Origin: Legionellales bacterium
GTDB lineage: Bacteria; Pseudomonadota; Gammaproteobacteria; UBA1113
Assembly (NCBI GenBank): GCA_002709565.1
Contig: PAPY01000036.1
Coordinates: 1-53,021 of the forward strand
Direction: 5' to 3'
Length of the DNA stretch: 53,021 bases
The notes under the pieces were generated by a model that searched no databases, was not told where the DNA came from, and was given only the letters and a program-made list of their open reading frames with translations. The position numbers and the translations under genes are program-made. Shown here piece by piece: positions 36,379 to 47,900 of this stretch (positions are counted from its first letter, which is position 1; every line of letters starts with the position of its first letter).

Positions 36379-37908
36379 CTAGTCCTTCTGTCGCATGTGT
36401 GGGAATAAAATCACATCCCGTATTGATGGTGAGTCTGTAAAAAACATCACAAGCCTGTCAATACCTATGCCTTCACCAGCCGTCGGTGGCATACCGTGCT
36501 CCAGTGCTCTGACATAATCTTCATCATACATCATAGCTTCTTCATCCCCCGCTGCCTTCTCAGCGACTTGTTGGCGGAAGCGTTCAGCTTGATCTTCTGG
36601 GTCATTTAACTCCGAAAAGCCATTTGCGATTTCACGTCCGGCAACAAAAAACTCAAATCTATCCGTTACAAATGGATTGCTGTCCTTACGTCGTGCCAAT
36701 GGTGATACTTCAGCCGGGTACTCAGTAATAAACGTTGGCGCTAACAAACGTTCTTCAACGGTTTTTTCGAAGATTTCTAGTTGGATTTTACCCAATCCGT
36801 AGTTATCTTTTAAGGGGATCTGTAATCTTTTTGCGATTTCTTTGGCGCCGTCGAGATTGTCTAGCTGCTCCTCGGTAATATCAGGGTTATGATGCAATAC
36901 AGCTTCTCGCAACGTCATATTGACGAACGGTTGACTCAGGTCGTAATCTTCACCCTGATAGTGCACAGTGGTTGTACCCAATACTTCTTGCGCGAGTTGA
37001 CGAAGCATTTGTTCGGTTAATTCAATCAAGTCTTTGTAGTCGGCATAGGCTTGGTAAAACTCAAGCATGGTGAATTCAGGATTATGCCGGGTGGATAAGC
37101 CTTCGTTGCGGAAGTTACGATTAATTTCAAACACCCTGTCAAAACCACCCACCACTAACCGTTTGAGATAAAGTTCCGGCGCAATCCGTAAATACAATTC
37201 CATATCCAATGTATTATGGCGAGTGACGAATGGCTTCGCGGCAGCACCACCGGCCAGCACTTGCATCATCGGGGTTTCTACTTCAAGGAAGTCCCGCTCT
37301 GTCAAAAAGTGACGTATACCATCGACTATTTTTGAGCGCACAATGAAACGTTGTTTGGTTTCATCATTGGCTATCAAATCCAAATAACGCTGACGGTACT
37401 TAGTCTCTTGATCCGCCAGGCCATGGTATTTGTCCGGCAAGGGCCGCAATGCTTTGGTGATCAAACGAATATCATCAGCCCAAACAGAGAGTTCACCGAC
37501 TTTCGTTTTAAACAAGCGTCCAGAAATCCCGACGATGTCACCTAAGTCCCAGCTCTTAAAGGTATCATATAAGCCGTCAGGCAAATCGTTTTGACGAATA
37601 TAGGCTTGAATTCTGCCGCTGGTGTCTTGGATATGAATAAAGCTCGCCTTGCCCATCAAACGGCGAGTCATGATACGCCCGGCAATGCGGACTTCGATGG
37701 GATTATCATCTAAGACTTGTTTCTCTTCGCTACCAAATTGGTCATGGAGTTGTTTCGCTTTGGCGGTAGGGCGAAAATCATTTGGGAATGCAACCCCTTC
37801 ATCCCGTAATGCCTGCAGCTTTTGCTTACGCAGGGCAATTTGCTGGTTCTCATCGAGTTCCTGTGATTCAGGGTTATCAGTTTGATTATCTGTTTCTGTC
37901 ATTGTCAT
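36379..37908 (-). CDS. lysS: Lysyl-tRNA synthetase, class II
   Basis: 509-aa LysRS. N-terminal OB anticodon-binding domain ([20 protein letters not shown]), motif 1 region [11 protein letters not shown], motif 2 [20 protein letters not shown], and motif 3 [16 protein letters not shown]. It charges tRNA-Lys; a tRNA-Lys gene lies 1.4 kb away. ATG 37908 is chosen for length agreement with other LysRS; the open frame reaches 37944. It follows prfB, the classic prfB-lysS pair. Confidence 0.95.
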   Translation of the reverse strand: MTMTETDNQTDNPESQELDENQQIALRKQKLQALRDEGVAFPNDFRPTAKAKQLHDQFGSEEKQVLDDNPIEVRIAGRIMTRRLMGKASFIHIQDTSGRIQAYIRQNDLPDGLYDTFKSWDLGDIVGISGRLFKTKVGELSVWADDIRLITKALRPLPDKYHGLADQETKYRQRYLDLIANDETKQRFIVRSKIVDGIRHFLTERDFLEVETPMMQVLAGGAAAKPFVTRHNTLDMELYLRIAPELYLKRLVVGGFDRVFEINRNFRNEGLSTRHNPEFTMLEFYQAYADYKDLIELTEQMLRQLAQEVLGTTTVHYQGEDYDLSQPFVNMTLREAVLHHNPDITEEQLDNLDGAKEIAKRLQIPLKDNYGLGKIQLEIFEKTVEERLLAPTFITEYPAEVSPLARRKDSNPFVTDRFEFFVAGREIANGFSELNDPEDQAERFRQQVAEKAAGDEEAMMYDEDYVRALEHGMPPTAGEGIGIDRLVMFFTDSPSIRDVILFPHMRQKD

Positions 37909-38023
37909 CTTATCTCGCTCGTCAGCTGGCAACCATAGTAGCATTATTTTCCGCTTTTACCTAACGCCCAGCAGTTATTTACCCTATAAAAACCCGTGTT
38001 TTGCTTCCTATTTTCCCGACCAC

Positions 38024-39119
38024 TTATTCACTGTGCTTCAAACTCGCTTCAATGAACATGTCCAAATCCCCATCCAAAACCGCTTGTGTATTTCCTGTCT
38101 CAACCCCGGTGCGTAAATCTTTGATTCGGGATTGATCCAGCACATAAGAGCGGATTTGACTGCCCCAACCGATTTCGGCTTTGCCAGCCTCGAGGGATTG
38201 TTGTTCTTCTTGGCGTTTTTGTAATTCTAACTCATAGAGTTTCGCTTTCAATTGTTTCATGGCTTGGGCTTTATTCTTGTGCTGCGAACGATCGTTTTGA
38301 CATTGCACCACTATGCCCGTCGGGTCGTGGGTTATACGCACCGCTGAGTCAGTACGGTTAACATGCTGTCCGCCTGCGCCACTAGCGCGGTACGTATCAA
38401 TACGCAAATCAGCTGGGTTAATGTCAATATCGATTTCATCGTCCACTTCGGGATACACAAATACCGCTGCAAACGAGGTATGACGGCGATTGCCAGAATC
38501 AAACGGCGATTTGCGCACCAAGCGATGCACACCGGTCTCAGTTCGCAACCAGCCATACGCATAACTGCCGCTGAACTTCACCGTGGCACTGCGGATACCC
38601 GCCACATCACCGGCCGAGGCTTCCATCAACTCGGTCTTAAAGCCCCGTCGCTCGCCCCAGCGTAAGTACATGCGCAATAGCATTTCAGCCCAGTCTTGTG
38701 CCTCTGTACCGCCAGAACCGGATTGAATATCAAGGTAGGCATTGTTGGGATCCATTTCGCCATGGAACATACGTTGAAATTCCAGTTGGCCAAGTTCAGC
38801 AGCATATTTGTTAACGTCAGCGGTGATCTCTTCAACTGTAGCAGTATCATTTTCATCCGCCGCGATATCGAGCAATTCCAGCGCATCGACGAGGCCAGAT
38901 TCTAGATGGGTAACCATATTAATGATATCCCCTAGCAGTACACGCTCTTTGCCGAGTGCTTGTGCTTTGGCGGGATCATTCCAGACATTGGGATCCTCTA
39001 ACTCACGTTCGACCTCGATAAAGCGTTCTTGCTTGGTCTCTAGGTCAAAGATACCCCCGAAGGATGTCGAGGCGTCCCTGCAAGTCTTTGATCTGAGTGA
39101 TGATGGGATTCAATTCCAT
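38024..39119 (-). CDS. prfB: Peptide chain release factor 2, read through a +1 frameshift
   Basis: RF2 made from two frames. Frame 1 runs from ATG 39119 for 24 codons ([20 protein letters not shown], then RGYL) to an in-frame TGA at 39047-39045. After a +1 shift at CTT the second frame runs from 39046 to 38024 (340 codons), giving 364 aa, the same as other RF2. The stop-codon tripeptide SPF ([11 protein letters not shown]) and the catalytic GGQ ([16 protein letters not shown]) are present. RF2 reads UGA and UAA. An in-frame ATG at 39128 is possible but E. coli-like length favours 39119. Confidence 0.95.
39045..39058 (-). promoter_or_regulatory. prfB: prfB programmed +1 frameshift site
   Basis: On the minus strand the sequence reads GGGGGTATCTTTGAC: an SD-like GGGGG three bases before the slippery CTT, then the TGA stop and C. 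This is the canonical autoregulatory site: low RF2 makes ribosomes pause at UGA and shift from CUU to UUU, restoring RF2 synthesis. Confidence 0.96.
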
Positions 39120-39313
39120 AATATGCATTCAGCTGCCGGTAAAATGGAGCTGATTATACGGAAGTAAGCAGCGAAGTACAGCTTTTTTGCCCGACTCTGC
39201 GTTAGAATAGTGAGGTAGAATCAACCAGCGGCTGTATTTTGGAGTAAATTTTGAACAAAACTGTCAGTGCTCGATACAACGTCATTAGCAACAATTAAAT
39301 TCACCCGAAAGTC

Positions 39314-39341
39314 TTGAAATTCTTCAGTAATTCAGTATCAT
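39314..39341 (+). promoter_or_regulatory. Candidate tRNA-Lys promoter
   Basis: TTGAAA (39314-39319) and TATCAT (39336-39341) are separated by 16 bases, and the -10 lies 15 bases before the tRNA 5' end. The rest of the gap between prfB and the tRNA holds no gene. Confidence 0.5.
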
Positions 39342-39356
39342 AACCAGCCTCAGAGC

Positions 39357-39432
39357 GGGCCGTTAGCTCAGTTGGTAGAGCAGTGGACTTTTAATCCATT
39401 GGTCGAAGGTTCGAGTCCTTCACGGCCCACCA
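39357..39432 (+). tRNA. tRNA-Lys (TTT anticodon)
   Basis: 76 bases with a perfect acceptor stem (GGGCCGT with ACGGCCC), D-arm AGCTCAGTTGGTAGAGC, anticodon loop CTTTTAA with TTT, T-arm GGTTCGAGTCC, and an encoded CCA at 39430-39432. It resembles E. coli tRNA-Lys almost throughout. Confidence 0.97.
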
Positions 39433-39519
39433 CCCTACGCCCTTCGGGCTTCGGGTGGCACAGCCACCCGGAGTCAGAAGGACGTAGGGTGTCTCCCGAA
39501 GCTCATAGAGCGTAGGGAG
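39431..39519. repeat. REP-like element after tRNA-Lys
   Basis: CACCCTACG (39431-39439) pairs with CGTAGGGTG (39483-39491) around an inner perfect hairpin CGGGTGGC-aca-GCCACCCG (39452-39470). CTCCCGAAGCTC and AGCGTAGGGAG follow (to 39519), the latter identical to part of the element at 19462-19517. It may end the tRNA transcript. The remaining bases to 39648 show no gene. Confidence 0.55.
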
Positions 39520-39648
39520 GCTTGTCCTGTAATCTGGGTCTTTCGGGTCTTTCCCACTTGAGGGGGCACCATCACTAACAATAACCCTAGGCACATTTTG
39601 CTTCGGTTCACGCGCTGAGTGACGCAGATACAGTAACTGAGAATTTTT

Positions 39649-41907
39649 CTACCGAGGAGAAATTGGCCTCAAGGTCGTCTCTTCAGATACAGCATTCTCA
39701 CGATACTCGGGCCGCAATATATCTGCATCTAAGAGAGCCTGTTTCACATCATCCTCATCAACAAATTCGTGTAAACTATTTGAAATAAATCTCTTCATGG
39801 AGGCGCCAGTAAAGTTACAACCTGGATATGCGTACCGTTCCAAATAATTAATATTATAAATACTAAGTAATTTCAATAGCATTTCTTTTATTAATAGCAT
39901 AGCATCGCCTGAATGGGCATAATCATTACGGACAAATAAATCTTCTAAGACTTGAGACTGCTGAAATAACCATGTTTCGCCATACTCAAGACCTAGAGCA
40001 AATGCGTAGGATTTTTCGTTCCCCACAAAAAAAGACTGCTTTAACAAGTCCCGTCTTTCGCAAGTTGATACAACTTGATAATTATGCAAGAAATACGCAA
40101 CCAAACGCCCACAAAATTCTCTCTCCGTAGCGGGAGAATTAAAACGTCTAGAGAAAAAATATTTATCACCCTTGGAGTACTGACTTAGTAGAGAAAATAA
40201 ATAGTTGCTAATCTTATCATCAACAAGGTTAAGATCAAGAATGGTGTTGATAATAATTCTTTGAGCTTGAGTAAGTAAAAATTCACGTTCGAGGAGTCTA
40301 AATGTGTCAAAATTACGTTGTCGCGCAGGAAGTTTTAACATCGCTTCAATTACTCCACTTAACTCTAGAATAGACATAAAACTTTCAACAACAATGACTT
40401 TTAGTGGCTTGCTTGTTTTACAGAGAATAACTAAAGATTCAATTAGCGCTTTAAAAACATCATCATTAAATAATTTACACCAAGGCTTACGTTCAAAAAA
40501 AACAGCTTTGGCCAAGAAAAAATGTCCCTCATCACCATGTGCGAACGCGTGACCATGTTCTTTCCATGTGTTTTCTTCATATATTTTCTTTTCTATAGCT
40601 GCTCTATCTACACCAAGCTGTTGAAGAAGCTGGTCATGGAAATCAAGCATAAAGGCCTTAAGTTCATCTGCTCGTTTTCCTGCACTAAAATCTCCATAAT
40701 CTTGTCGACAATGAGCCAATATGCCAATACAAAGATTGGAAGGTAGAACTTTTGCAATTTCAAAAAGCAGAACAATTTTCTTTTCAAGATCTCTATAATA
40801 GCCATTAAAGTCGTAACGAAACGGTTCTATTTTGCGGAAGTATCCATCTTCTCTTACATCTAGAAGAACATCTGTAACAGCTTCAAAATAGTCACTCATA
40901 TCAGGAATATATTCCCTAAGCTTTTGACGTGCAATATCAATAGCACTATTGTCAACCCATGGAGAGGAGGTTGGTTTCCCAAGATGATAATTTGTTACTT
41001 TCATATTGAGTAATCTTAAAAGAAATTCTCGCTGGATGTCACTAGAAGCAACGCAATAGAAGTCAGGATTATCAGCATGTTCGCCAAAAACCTCTCTAGG
41101 TAAATCGTCTGGCAACAATTTTACAAAGTTGATGATTTCCTTAATCATATCTGGCAACTGTCTAGGAGATTGCCGAGCATGGTGAGGGATATTGAATGTT
41201 AGATCATTCATCAGATTTGAACGATGCCTTTCAAGTCGAGTATCAATGGCAATATCCGCTGGTGAAGAAAGAGTTTCTAATCTAGTCTTGAATAATAGTT
41301 TTTCATTTTCGAGTTCACGTATACGTATATTACTCGTCTTTATTATTGTTCTAGGATTGTGATTTTCTAGTTGGTCAAGCATGATGCGTAACTGGCTGAG
41401 TGCACTCTCATCACTACACCTTTCGATTTCACGTTTGAGCCTCGAAATTTCCTTGTCAAAATTCCAACCATTGTTAATTAATTTTTTTTCATCACTTCTT
41501 GTTCTTATCCACTTACGAAGTCGGCTCAAGATATCTCCCACTAAGTCACGGCGCCACAATAGGTCTCGTAATAAATCAGGGTCCCCCCCTGATTCATCAA
41601 TCAGTGGCCTAATAGCAGTTATTAGCCTTGAATCTTTATCAGATACATAATCACTACTATAAAACAGTGGAAAAGGTCTTTTTGATCGAGATATATCTAG
41701 AATCCTGTTTGCTTGATCAACTCCTCGTGTATTCCAGTCACTTATACGGTCGCGTTGCCAAGCATCTTGATTAAGATGTGCCAGCTGTTTATTTGAGCGC
41801 TCTCTTTTCAACTTAAGATCAATGAGGCTTATCCTAGCTTTTAAATATTGTATTTTTCGATAGTCATTAAGATAACCTGGTTCTATCTTATCTGCTAATT
41901 GGTACAT
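39649..41907 (-). CDS. Large hypothetical protein (752 aa), candidate effector
   Basis: I do not recognise this family. The N-terminal 220 residues are charged and helical with coiled-coil character (ISLIDLKLKRERSNKQLAHL; EISRLKREIERCSDESALSQ). The rest is mixed helical with no signal peptide or membrane segment, so it is probably cytosolic or translocated. AGGAG lies 5 bases before the ATG, so it looks expressed. It follows the 2158-aa gene by 67 bases on the same strand and may share its transcript. The C-terminus (SEETTLRPISPR) is polar and partly acidic, compatible with but not proof of a secretion signal. Confidence 0.7.
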   Translation of the reverse strand: MYQLADKIEPGYLNDYRKIQYLKARISLIDLKLKRERSNKQLAHLNQDAWQRDRISDWNTRGVDQANRILDISRSKRPFPLFYSSDYVSDKDSRLITAIRPLIDESGGDPDLLRDLLWRRDLVGDILSRLRKWIRTRSDEKKLINNGWNFDKEISRLKREIERCSDESALSQLRIMLDQLENHNPRTIIKTSNIRIRELENEKLLFKTRLETLSSPADIAIDTRLERHRSNLMNDLTFNIPHHARQSPRQLPDMIKEIINFVKLLPDDLPREVFGEHADNPDFYCVASSDIQREFLLRLLNMKVTNYHLGKPTSSPWVDNSAIDIARQKLREYIPDMSDYFEAVTDVLLDVREDGYFRKIEPFRYDFNGYYRDLEKKIVLLFEIAKVLPSNLCIGILAHCRQDYGDFSAGKRADELKAFMLDFHDQLLQQLGVDRAAIEKKIYEENTWKEHGHAFAHGDEGHFFLAKAVFFERKPWCKLFNDDVFKALIESLVILCKTSKPLKVIVVESFMSILELSGVIEAMLKLPARQRNFDTFRLLEREFLLTQAQRIIINTILDLNLVDDKISNYLFSLLSQYSKGDKYFFSRRFNSPATEREFCGRLVAYFLHNYQVVSTCERRDLLKQSFFVGNEKSYAFALGLEYGETWLFQQSQVLEDLFVRNDYAHSGDAMLLIKEMLLKLLSIYNINYLERYAYPGCNFTGASMKRFISNSLHEFVDEDDVKQALLDADILRPEYRENAVSEETTLRPISPR

Positions 41908-41974
41908 AATATCTCCTGTGAATCATCAACCTTTATTATTGTTTTAAAATTTTTTTCCGAAGTTAACAGCCTAC

Positions 41975-44900
41975 TCATTGTGTATAATATAACCGTGAAC
42001 CTGATATTGATGAGCGAGAAGTAGGCGCATCTAACACTGTTGCCGCAGATGACAGACGAAGTGATGATAAGTCTGGCAATCTTGATGTTGTACGTGTGGC
42101 AAATGAATCAACCCGTCGCTTACGTTGTTCAAGTTTCATCTCAACTTTTAGTCGCTCTAAACGTCCAATCACTAATTGTGCAATCTCTCTTTCCTGTTCA
42201 TGACCATCCATAGAATCTAATACTAACTCAAACAATATTTTTGCGCTTTTCAAATCCTTTTTGATCATTGAGCCTGTTGGCGGATCCATGTATATTGTAG
42301 CAAGCGCTATTTTAGCCTCACTGTTATAAGCACGCTTATATAATTGAACAGCTAGCATTATGTTAACATCCCAACCATCAAGTCCAAATTGACAATTTTC
42401 ACCTATTTGAACCTGTTGCCGAGGTGACAGTGAAATTTTTAGCAAGTGCTTCTGTGCATGTCTATTGCCAACTTTAGCAAGACGAATTATTTCCTCATGA
42501 TCGGCTTGAGCATCATCCATCTCTGTTTCAATAAGTAAGTCTGGATTATCACTCTGTAGCGAGTCAAGCGCTCTTGCGATTTTCATATCTATAGCCTTTC
42601 GCACATTAGGACTTATTGACTGACAATCTAGTGCACGACGGTAATACTCTATAGCTTGTTGTGTAGTAGCAGACAGATTAGCTAATGCTAGTAGTGCTTC
42701 TATATTTTCTCCCGCACGTTCATAGATCTGTCTAGCACTTTCGATATTAACAGGAAAACCATTAAGTCCGAACTGGTAGTTATTACCCATTTCAACGAAC
42801 CAGTTGTCGGAATCATATAATTCTACATAATCATATATTGCTGACTGTAGGCCTAAGCCGATTACTTCTAAATAACACTCTTCAGCAGCATTGAGATTAC
42901 CTTCACTTCGATATTTTCTTGCTCGAATAAATGCCTCTTCCATTTCAACTAAGTCTTTCTCACTGGTTGATGGCTCGAGATAGACTTCAACAAATCTACA
43001 AATGCCGCCATGCGCTGCTATTTTGTGCGAAAAGTCATCTGATTCATAGTAATCATCATCCACAGCTATTGCATCATTATGCATTTTATAGATGGACATC
43101 AGCATATCTCTAACTTTTTGGGGAGATTTACTACAGATGACTGACTGTCGTAAGCAGTATGCACGAACAGCATGTATTACAATCTTCAGGCCAGCATTAC
43201 CGCTCACTTCATTTTGCTGTTCAATTTTGCTCACCAGTTCAGAACAAAAACGGTAATGGGTAGATGTTTTCTGGTGATCGGGTATAGCACCCATTATCTC
43301 AAGCGCCTTTCTTGGATCTTTGTTGCGAAGATAGTCAACGCGTGCTGTTTGATAGATATATTCTATATCTTCATGACCAGCAAGCAATGTTTTGATGATG
43401 TCAACCTTACCCGCCCTGAATAAATAATTAACCACCTCATTTAATAAATCCCCAGACAAGGTCCGATGATTAAGGTGGCTTTCGCACAAAAATAGAATAT
43501 CATCATTTCTACAGAAATCTTTAAGGCAGTTAAATAGTCTCCGCACTTCATCATCTGACAAGCACTCAATCCAATTATCTTGTATTAATTTATCGCCTGT
43601 AGAATAGTCCGTTAATAAAGTGCTTATATATAATGAGATCTGATCGCTATTACCATCTTGTTGATTATCTGATATTTTATTTTGTGCACTAAGTACTGAC
43701 AGCAATTCAAGTATATGACTTTTCACTTCTCTCATCTGTTTGCCAGCAGCAGCTGAAAATTCACTCATCGATGTTTTTTCGACAGAACTTGAAACTTTAA
43801 GTGAGCTAATTGTCTTTGAACAAATTCTAGTAAATCTTTTGCAAAATGTGAGAATATCTGTTCGCTGAAGCATATTTAAATGAACAATAACATAATCCAC
43901 AGTATCGCTATTTACTGGGATTCTCCGTTTTTCATTAATGCAAAGCATATTTGTGCCAGGCAACGACACCACCTTCGTTAATTCTAATAAACGTGTAACT
44001 GCCGAAGGCGATTGAAAGTCTGCAAAGACTAGGCGACAATCAACATGCTGTCTTAGCAAAATAATTTGTTTCATGTGTTCTGGTGAAGTTTGGTAATCCT
44101 CATTGGAGAATTCACGAATAGAACTTTCGCGAGTGGGACTCAATATATCGCAAGATTTTGCTAGATCACCTTCTTTTATCGCATATTGTGCGTTGCATAT
44201 AACTCCATCAGCAGCCTTCATATTGTAGTTATCACCTACACCGGCCTTATAAGCAATCTGACCCGCTTTCAGTACGATAGTAAGGCCATCCCCCAAAGCT
44301 ATACCGACCACCAAAACTGCCATATCTCGTCCAGCATATGTCCAGTAGTTTTCAGGTAAGCAGCCATACTTTTTAGCGTAATAGTCATATACGGTAAAGC
44401 CTGTTTCCATCAGCAATGCTACTGGTACTGAATTCTTTTTCAGTACTCCGTAAACATCGCTAATCGACAATTCAGCACCTTTTTCTTCTGCCAAGGTGAC
44501 CAGGGCTGAGTAAACTTTGTATGCTGCACAAACATTTGAACATTTATCTGTAGCTAGATGTATAACACCTGTAACTTTTCGAACTTGTTGTGCTATTTCA
44601 GGGCTCATTAATCCTGTGGTCATATCAACAAATCCGGCGATCATATTGAGCGATGACATTGCATGCTCAAAATCGCGAATGCCTTCCCATACTTTTATGT
44701 TATCCAGATTTCCACGCATTGATTTCTGAAATCGTGTCTGCCACTCATGTAGATATATCCTTCTATTTCCGAATCGATTTGGAAATAAGTGACTTTGATT
44801 GCCATTTCTGAATTGAGCTATGACAAGGTGCAACAAGTCACTAACAAGATTTGGAGCAACAAGATTGACAACATTTAGAGCTTTTTCAGAAACTTGCGCT

Positions 44901-47900
44901 AGCGCTGGGGAATTTGGATTGCGTGCAAAGTCGGCCACAATATAACTGATTAATTTAGCAAGGCCTTGCGTCGTCTGCTCCATACCTTCGTAACGAACCG
45001 TAAATGCTTTATAGTTTTCTTCATGCTTTAATTTGTCTCTACACTCCTTAGCTATACCCACCAGGTCTGTTGCAAATTGTGTTTGACTATCACTAGTTGA
45101 TGAGCTATCAACTTCATCTTCAGCAGATACTTCTGTTGCTGTACTCTCAAGCGATTCGTCCTCTCTATTTGCACTCATTAGTGAAGCAATGAGAAGTGTT
45201 TTGATCTCCACGCTGTCAAATACTGATGATTGTTCATCCGTAGATTCACCGCAAATCTGTTCAAAGAATGCAATACCGCGCGCAAGCTGATCAGTCGTTT
45301 TGTATAGCTCAGCGAGTTGACTCATAATCTTTGCATTACGTTCCGCCAACTCTGAAGCTGAGCTTGCTCCTTCCAAAAGCGCTCCCTCGAAAGCATCAAT
45401 GGCATTTCGCGGCTGCTTTACCTTTAAATATGCGAAACCAAGTTCATAATTAAATCCTGGCACACCCATCTCATGTAACTGATTAATATCATCAACAACA
45501 CCTTGATAATTTTTCAGTCGAATATTATCGATTAAACTTATGCGTGTCTGTTGCTCGGGCTCAGACTGAGCTGCAATATTCATCTCTAGCTGACGTACAT
45601 AACTTGCTGGTATGATATCAAATGACTTACCACTAAACTTTTCGTGAATATCAACGCATCCTTTAACTATTCTTTCATACTCACGTAGACGTTCAATTCG
45701 AAGATCCCATAATTCGCGCTCACTTTCAGATACTTCTTCCCTATTACGTCTTTTAGCCCATAGCTTGATTTTTTTTGCAATAACCCCTCTAAGACCAACT
45801 AGTGCTTTCTGGGTATTAGCGCCATTCTCAACCGCTCTGTTAATATCTTCTACAGCGTGGTTAATACCACCAACATCACCATCTGTATTTTTATCAAAGA
45901 CCCCGTATATACGTTCATCAAAAATAATATGGTCAAGTTTCGGTGGTTGTAGTGAATAGGCAGCCCCATGCATTTGATTTGCTAGTGCATAGGCCTCGGA
46001 GAGTTCACCTTCTGCGGTCATATCTGATAGACGGTCAAAAAATATTTTTGATATCTCTTGCAGTACAAGACTCTCTTCATAACTTAGAGACTTTCCACTT
46101 AAGTCATCGCGCATTTTATCGATGAGTGCTTCGGTAGGTAGATCCTTATACTCATCAACGATTCTTTTTGCTGCTCTACGATCAACCAATTCTTGTCTTC
46201 CATGTCTGAACCTGCTTTTTGCTCGTTCAACGTCTAGCAGATAAGCATGTTGTTGAAGCAAAAACTCTCCATTGTACTTTCCTCTGGCTCTCTGCAGACG
46301 TTCGCCCATTTTTTGATGTTTTCGGGATAGGTGGTTAATCCCTCCACGTATATATTCCGCAGCGCCCTCACCAAGAATTCCTTCTTGGGCATTGGACATG
46401 ACATAACGTAACTCTGATAATATTCTGTCATTTATATCGCTACAATCGCGCTCTGTGTGATCTTGATCGATCATTAATCTACGAAGTTCTTTAAGTTCCT
46501 GGTTCCTAGACCAGTGAGAGTATAATTCATAAGCAACAACCGCTGTTAGTGTAGCCCCGAATGTAACATAGGCTGCGCTACTTGATATTACTTTAAGGCT
46601 TATAGTAGCTAATACCGAGCCAGTCGCTGTAACACCGACAGAAACTTTGCCGCTCCCCCCTTTAAATTGGAATTTTGAAGCAATAGAAATATCATTGCCT
46701 GTACTATTCTCAAGCTCAAACGAACTATCTCGCAATGACTCCATTGCATCAGTGAGAATTTCTTCTAGCGTTCTTTCTTGTTCGCTACCACCAGAGTCTA
46801 TGTTGACTATTTGCTCACCAGACTGTTCTCGCTCTGCCCCATGACTATTGAGCTGATCAGCTAAAGATTCTTGCCTAAAGGAGCCAGTAACAGCACTTTG
46901 AATTTTGTCCCGTATTTCAGTATCGTTATCTTTACCTTCAGGGGTCCCATTAAGCTGGATATAATCATCTGGCTGCCATGGTTTAAATGGTTGTTCGTTG
47001 AAATCTCTGAGCTGTTTTTCGGTTCCTATAGCTAGGTTTACAGACGATGACGTATATTCTGAGTCAGATGAGGATGATTCTTTAACATTAACATCTGATG
47101 GCCCTTCGAGAACCCTAGGTGGTAATTCAGATCGGAAATCTATATCGCTGGGCTCTGTTGATGTACAGAGTTCATGATTAGGTGGGGTGCCACGCTCAAC
47201 TTTGCCCAGAGCTGCGATGCCGACGAGAGGTGCTATACTAGCTTTTGGTTCAGTTGAAGATTCAGATGTTGCACTTGGCGTGTCCCATATTATTGCATCT
47301 TTCCCTGAGCTTTGATGAAAAACAAGAAATGCGTCATTCTGGAAGAAAGCATAACCATTCTTAGCTACATCAACTACTTCTAGAACATCAAAGTTATCAT
47401 GAACAAATCGCTGAAGTTGAGAATCTTTTTGCCAATTGGGCGGGAATATTCCTTTCTCATAGTCTACCGCACTAGGCCTGTTTCTTGGCGCTAATCGAAT
47501 CCTTCCATGCCTAAGAGATTTGTTTGGATTAACTGTACCATTTAATACAACGCCTTTAGGTCCGGTACCAGTTGCAGTCCCAGCAAACTGTTTAGCTAAG
47601 CTTGAATTTTTACCAAACGCTACATAGAGTCCCTTTCCTCCATAACCACTACCCATATTTTGTGGTCCATCATGAATCTTATTGGTATGATCAACCGTAG
47701 TCCCATGACTAATCTCTATGCCTCCAAGCTGGCTGTCTTCTACATTGAGTGCATCAAATACTGCATCTGGATTTACATCTTTTCTGCGCGAACAAACTGG
47801 ACCATTGATTACTGGTCTAGGCCTTTTTGAGGTTGTTAATTTTTTTGGATTTATAAATCTCCCCTTCCTGAAACTAAATTTAGCTCCTGACCTTGACTGA

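Noticed and set aside
38024-39119. prfB as a frameshifted pseudogene
   Set aside because: The in-frame TGA lies in the canonical GGGGGTATCTTTGAC site, so it is programmed frameshifting.
39391-39594. Minus-strand ORF across tRNA-Lys (ending VKDSNLRPMD)
   Set aside because: It is the well-known spurious antisense translation of a tRNA gene.
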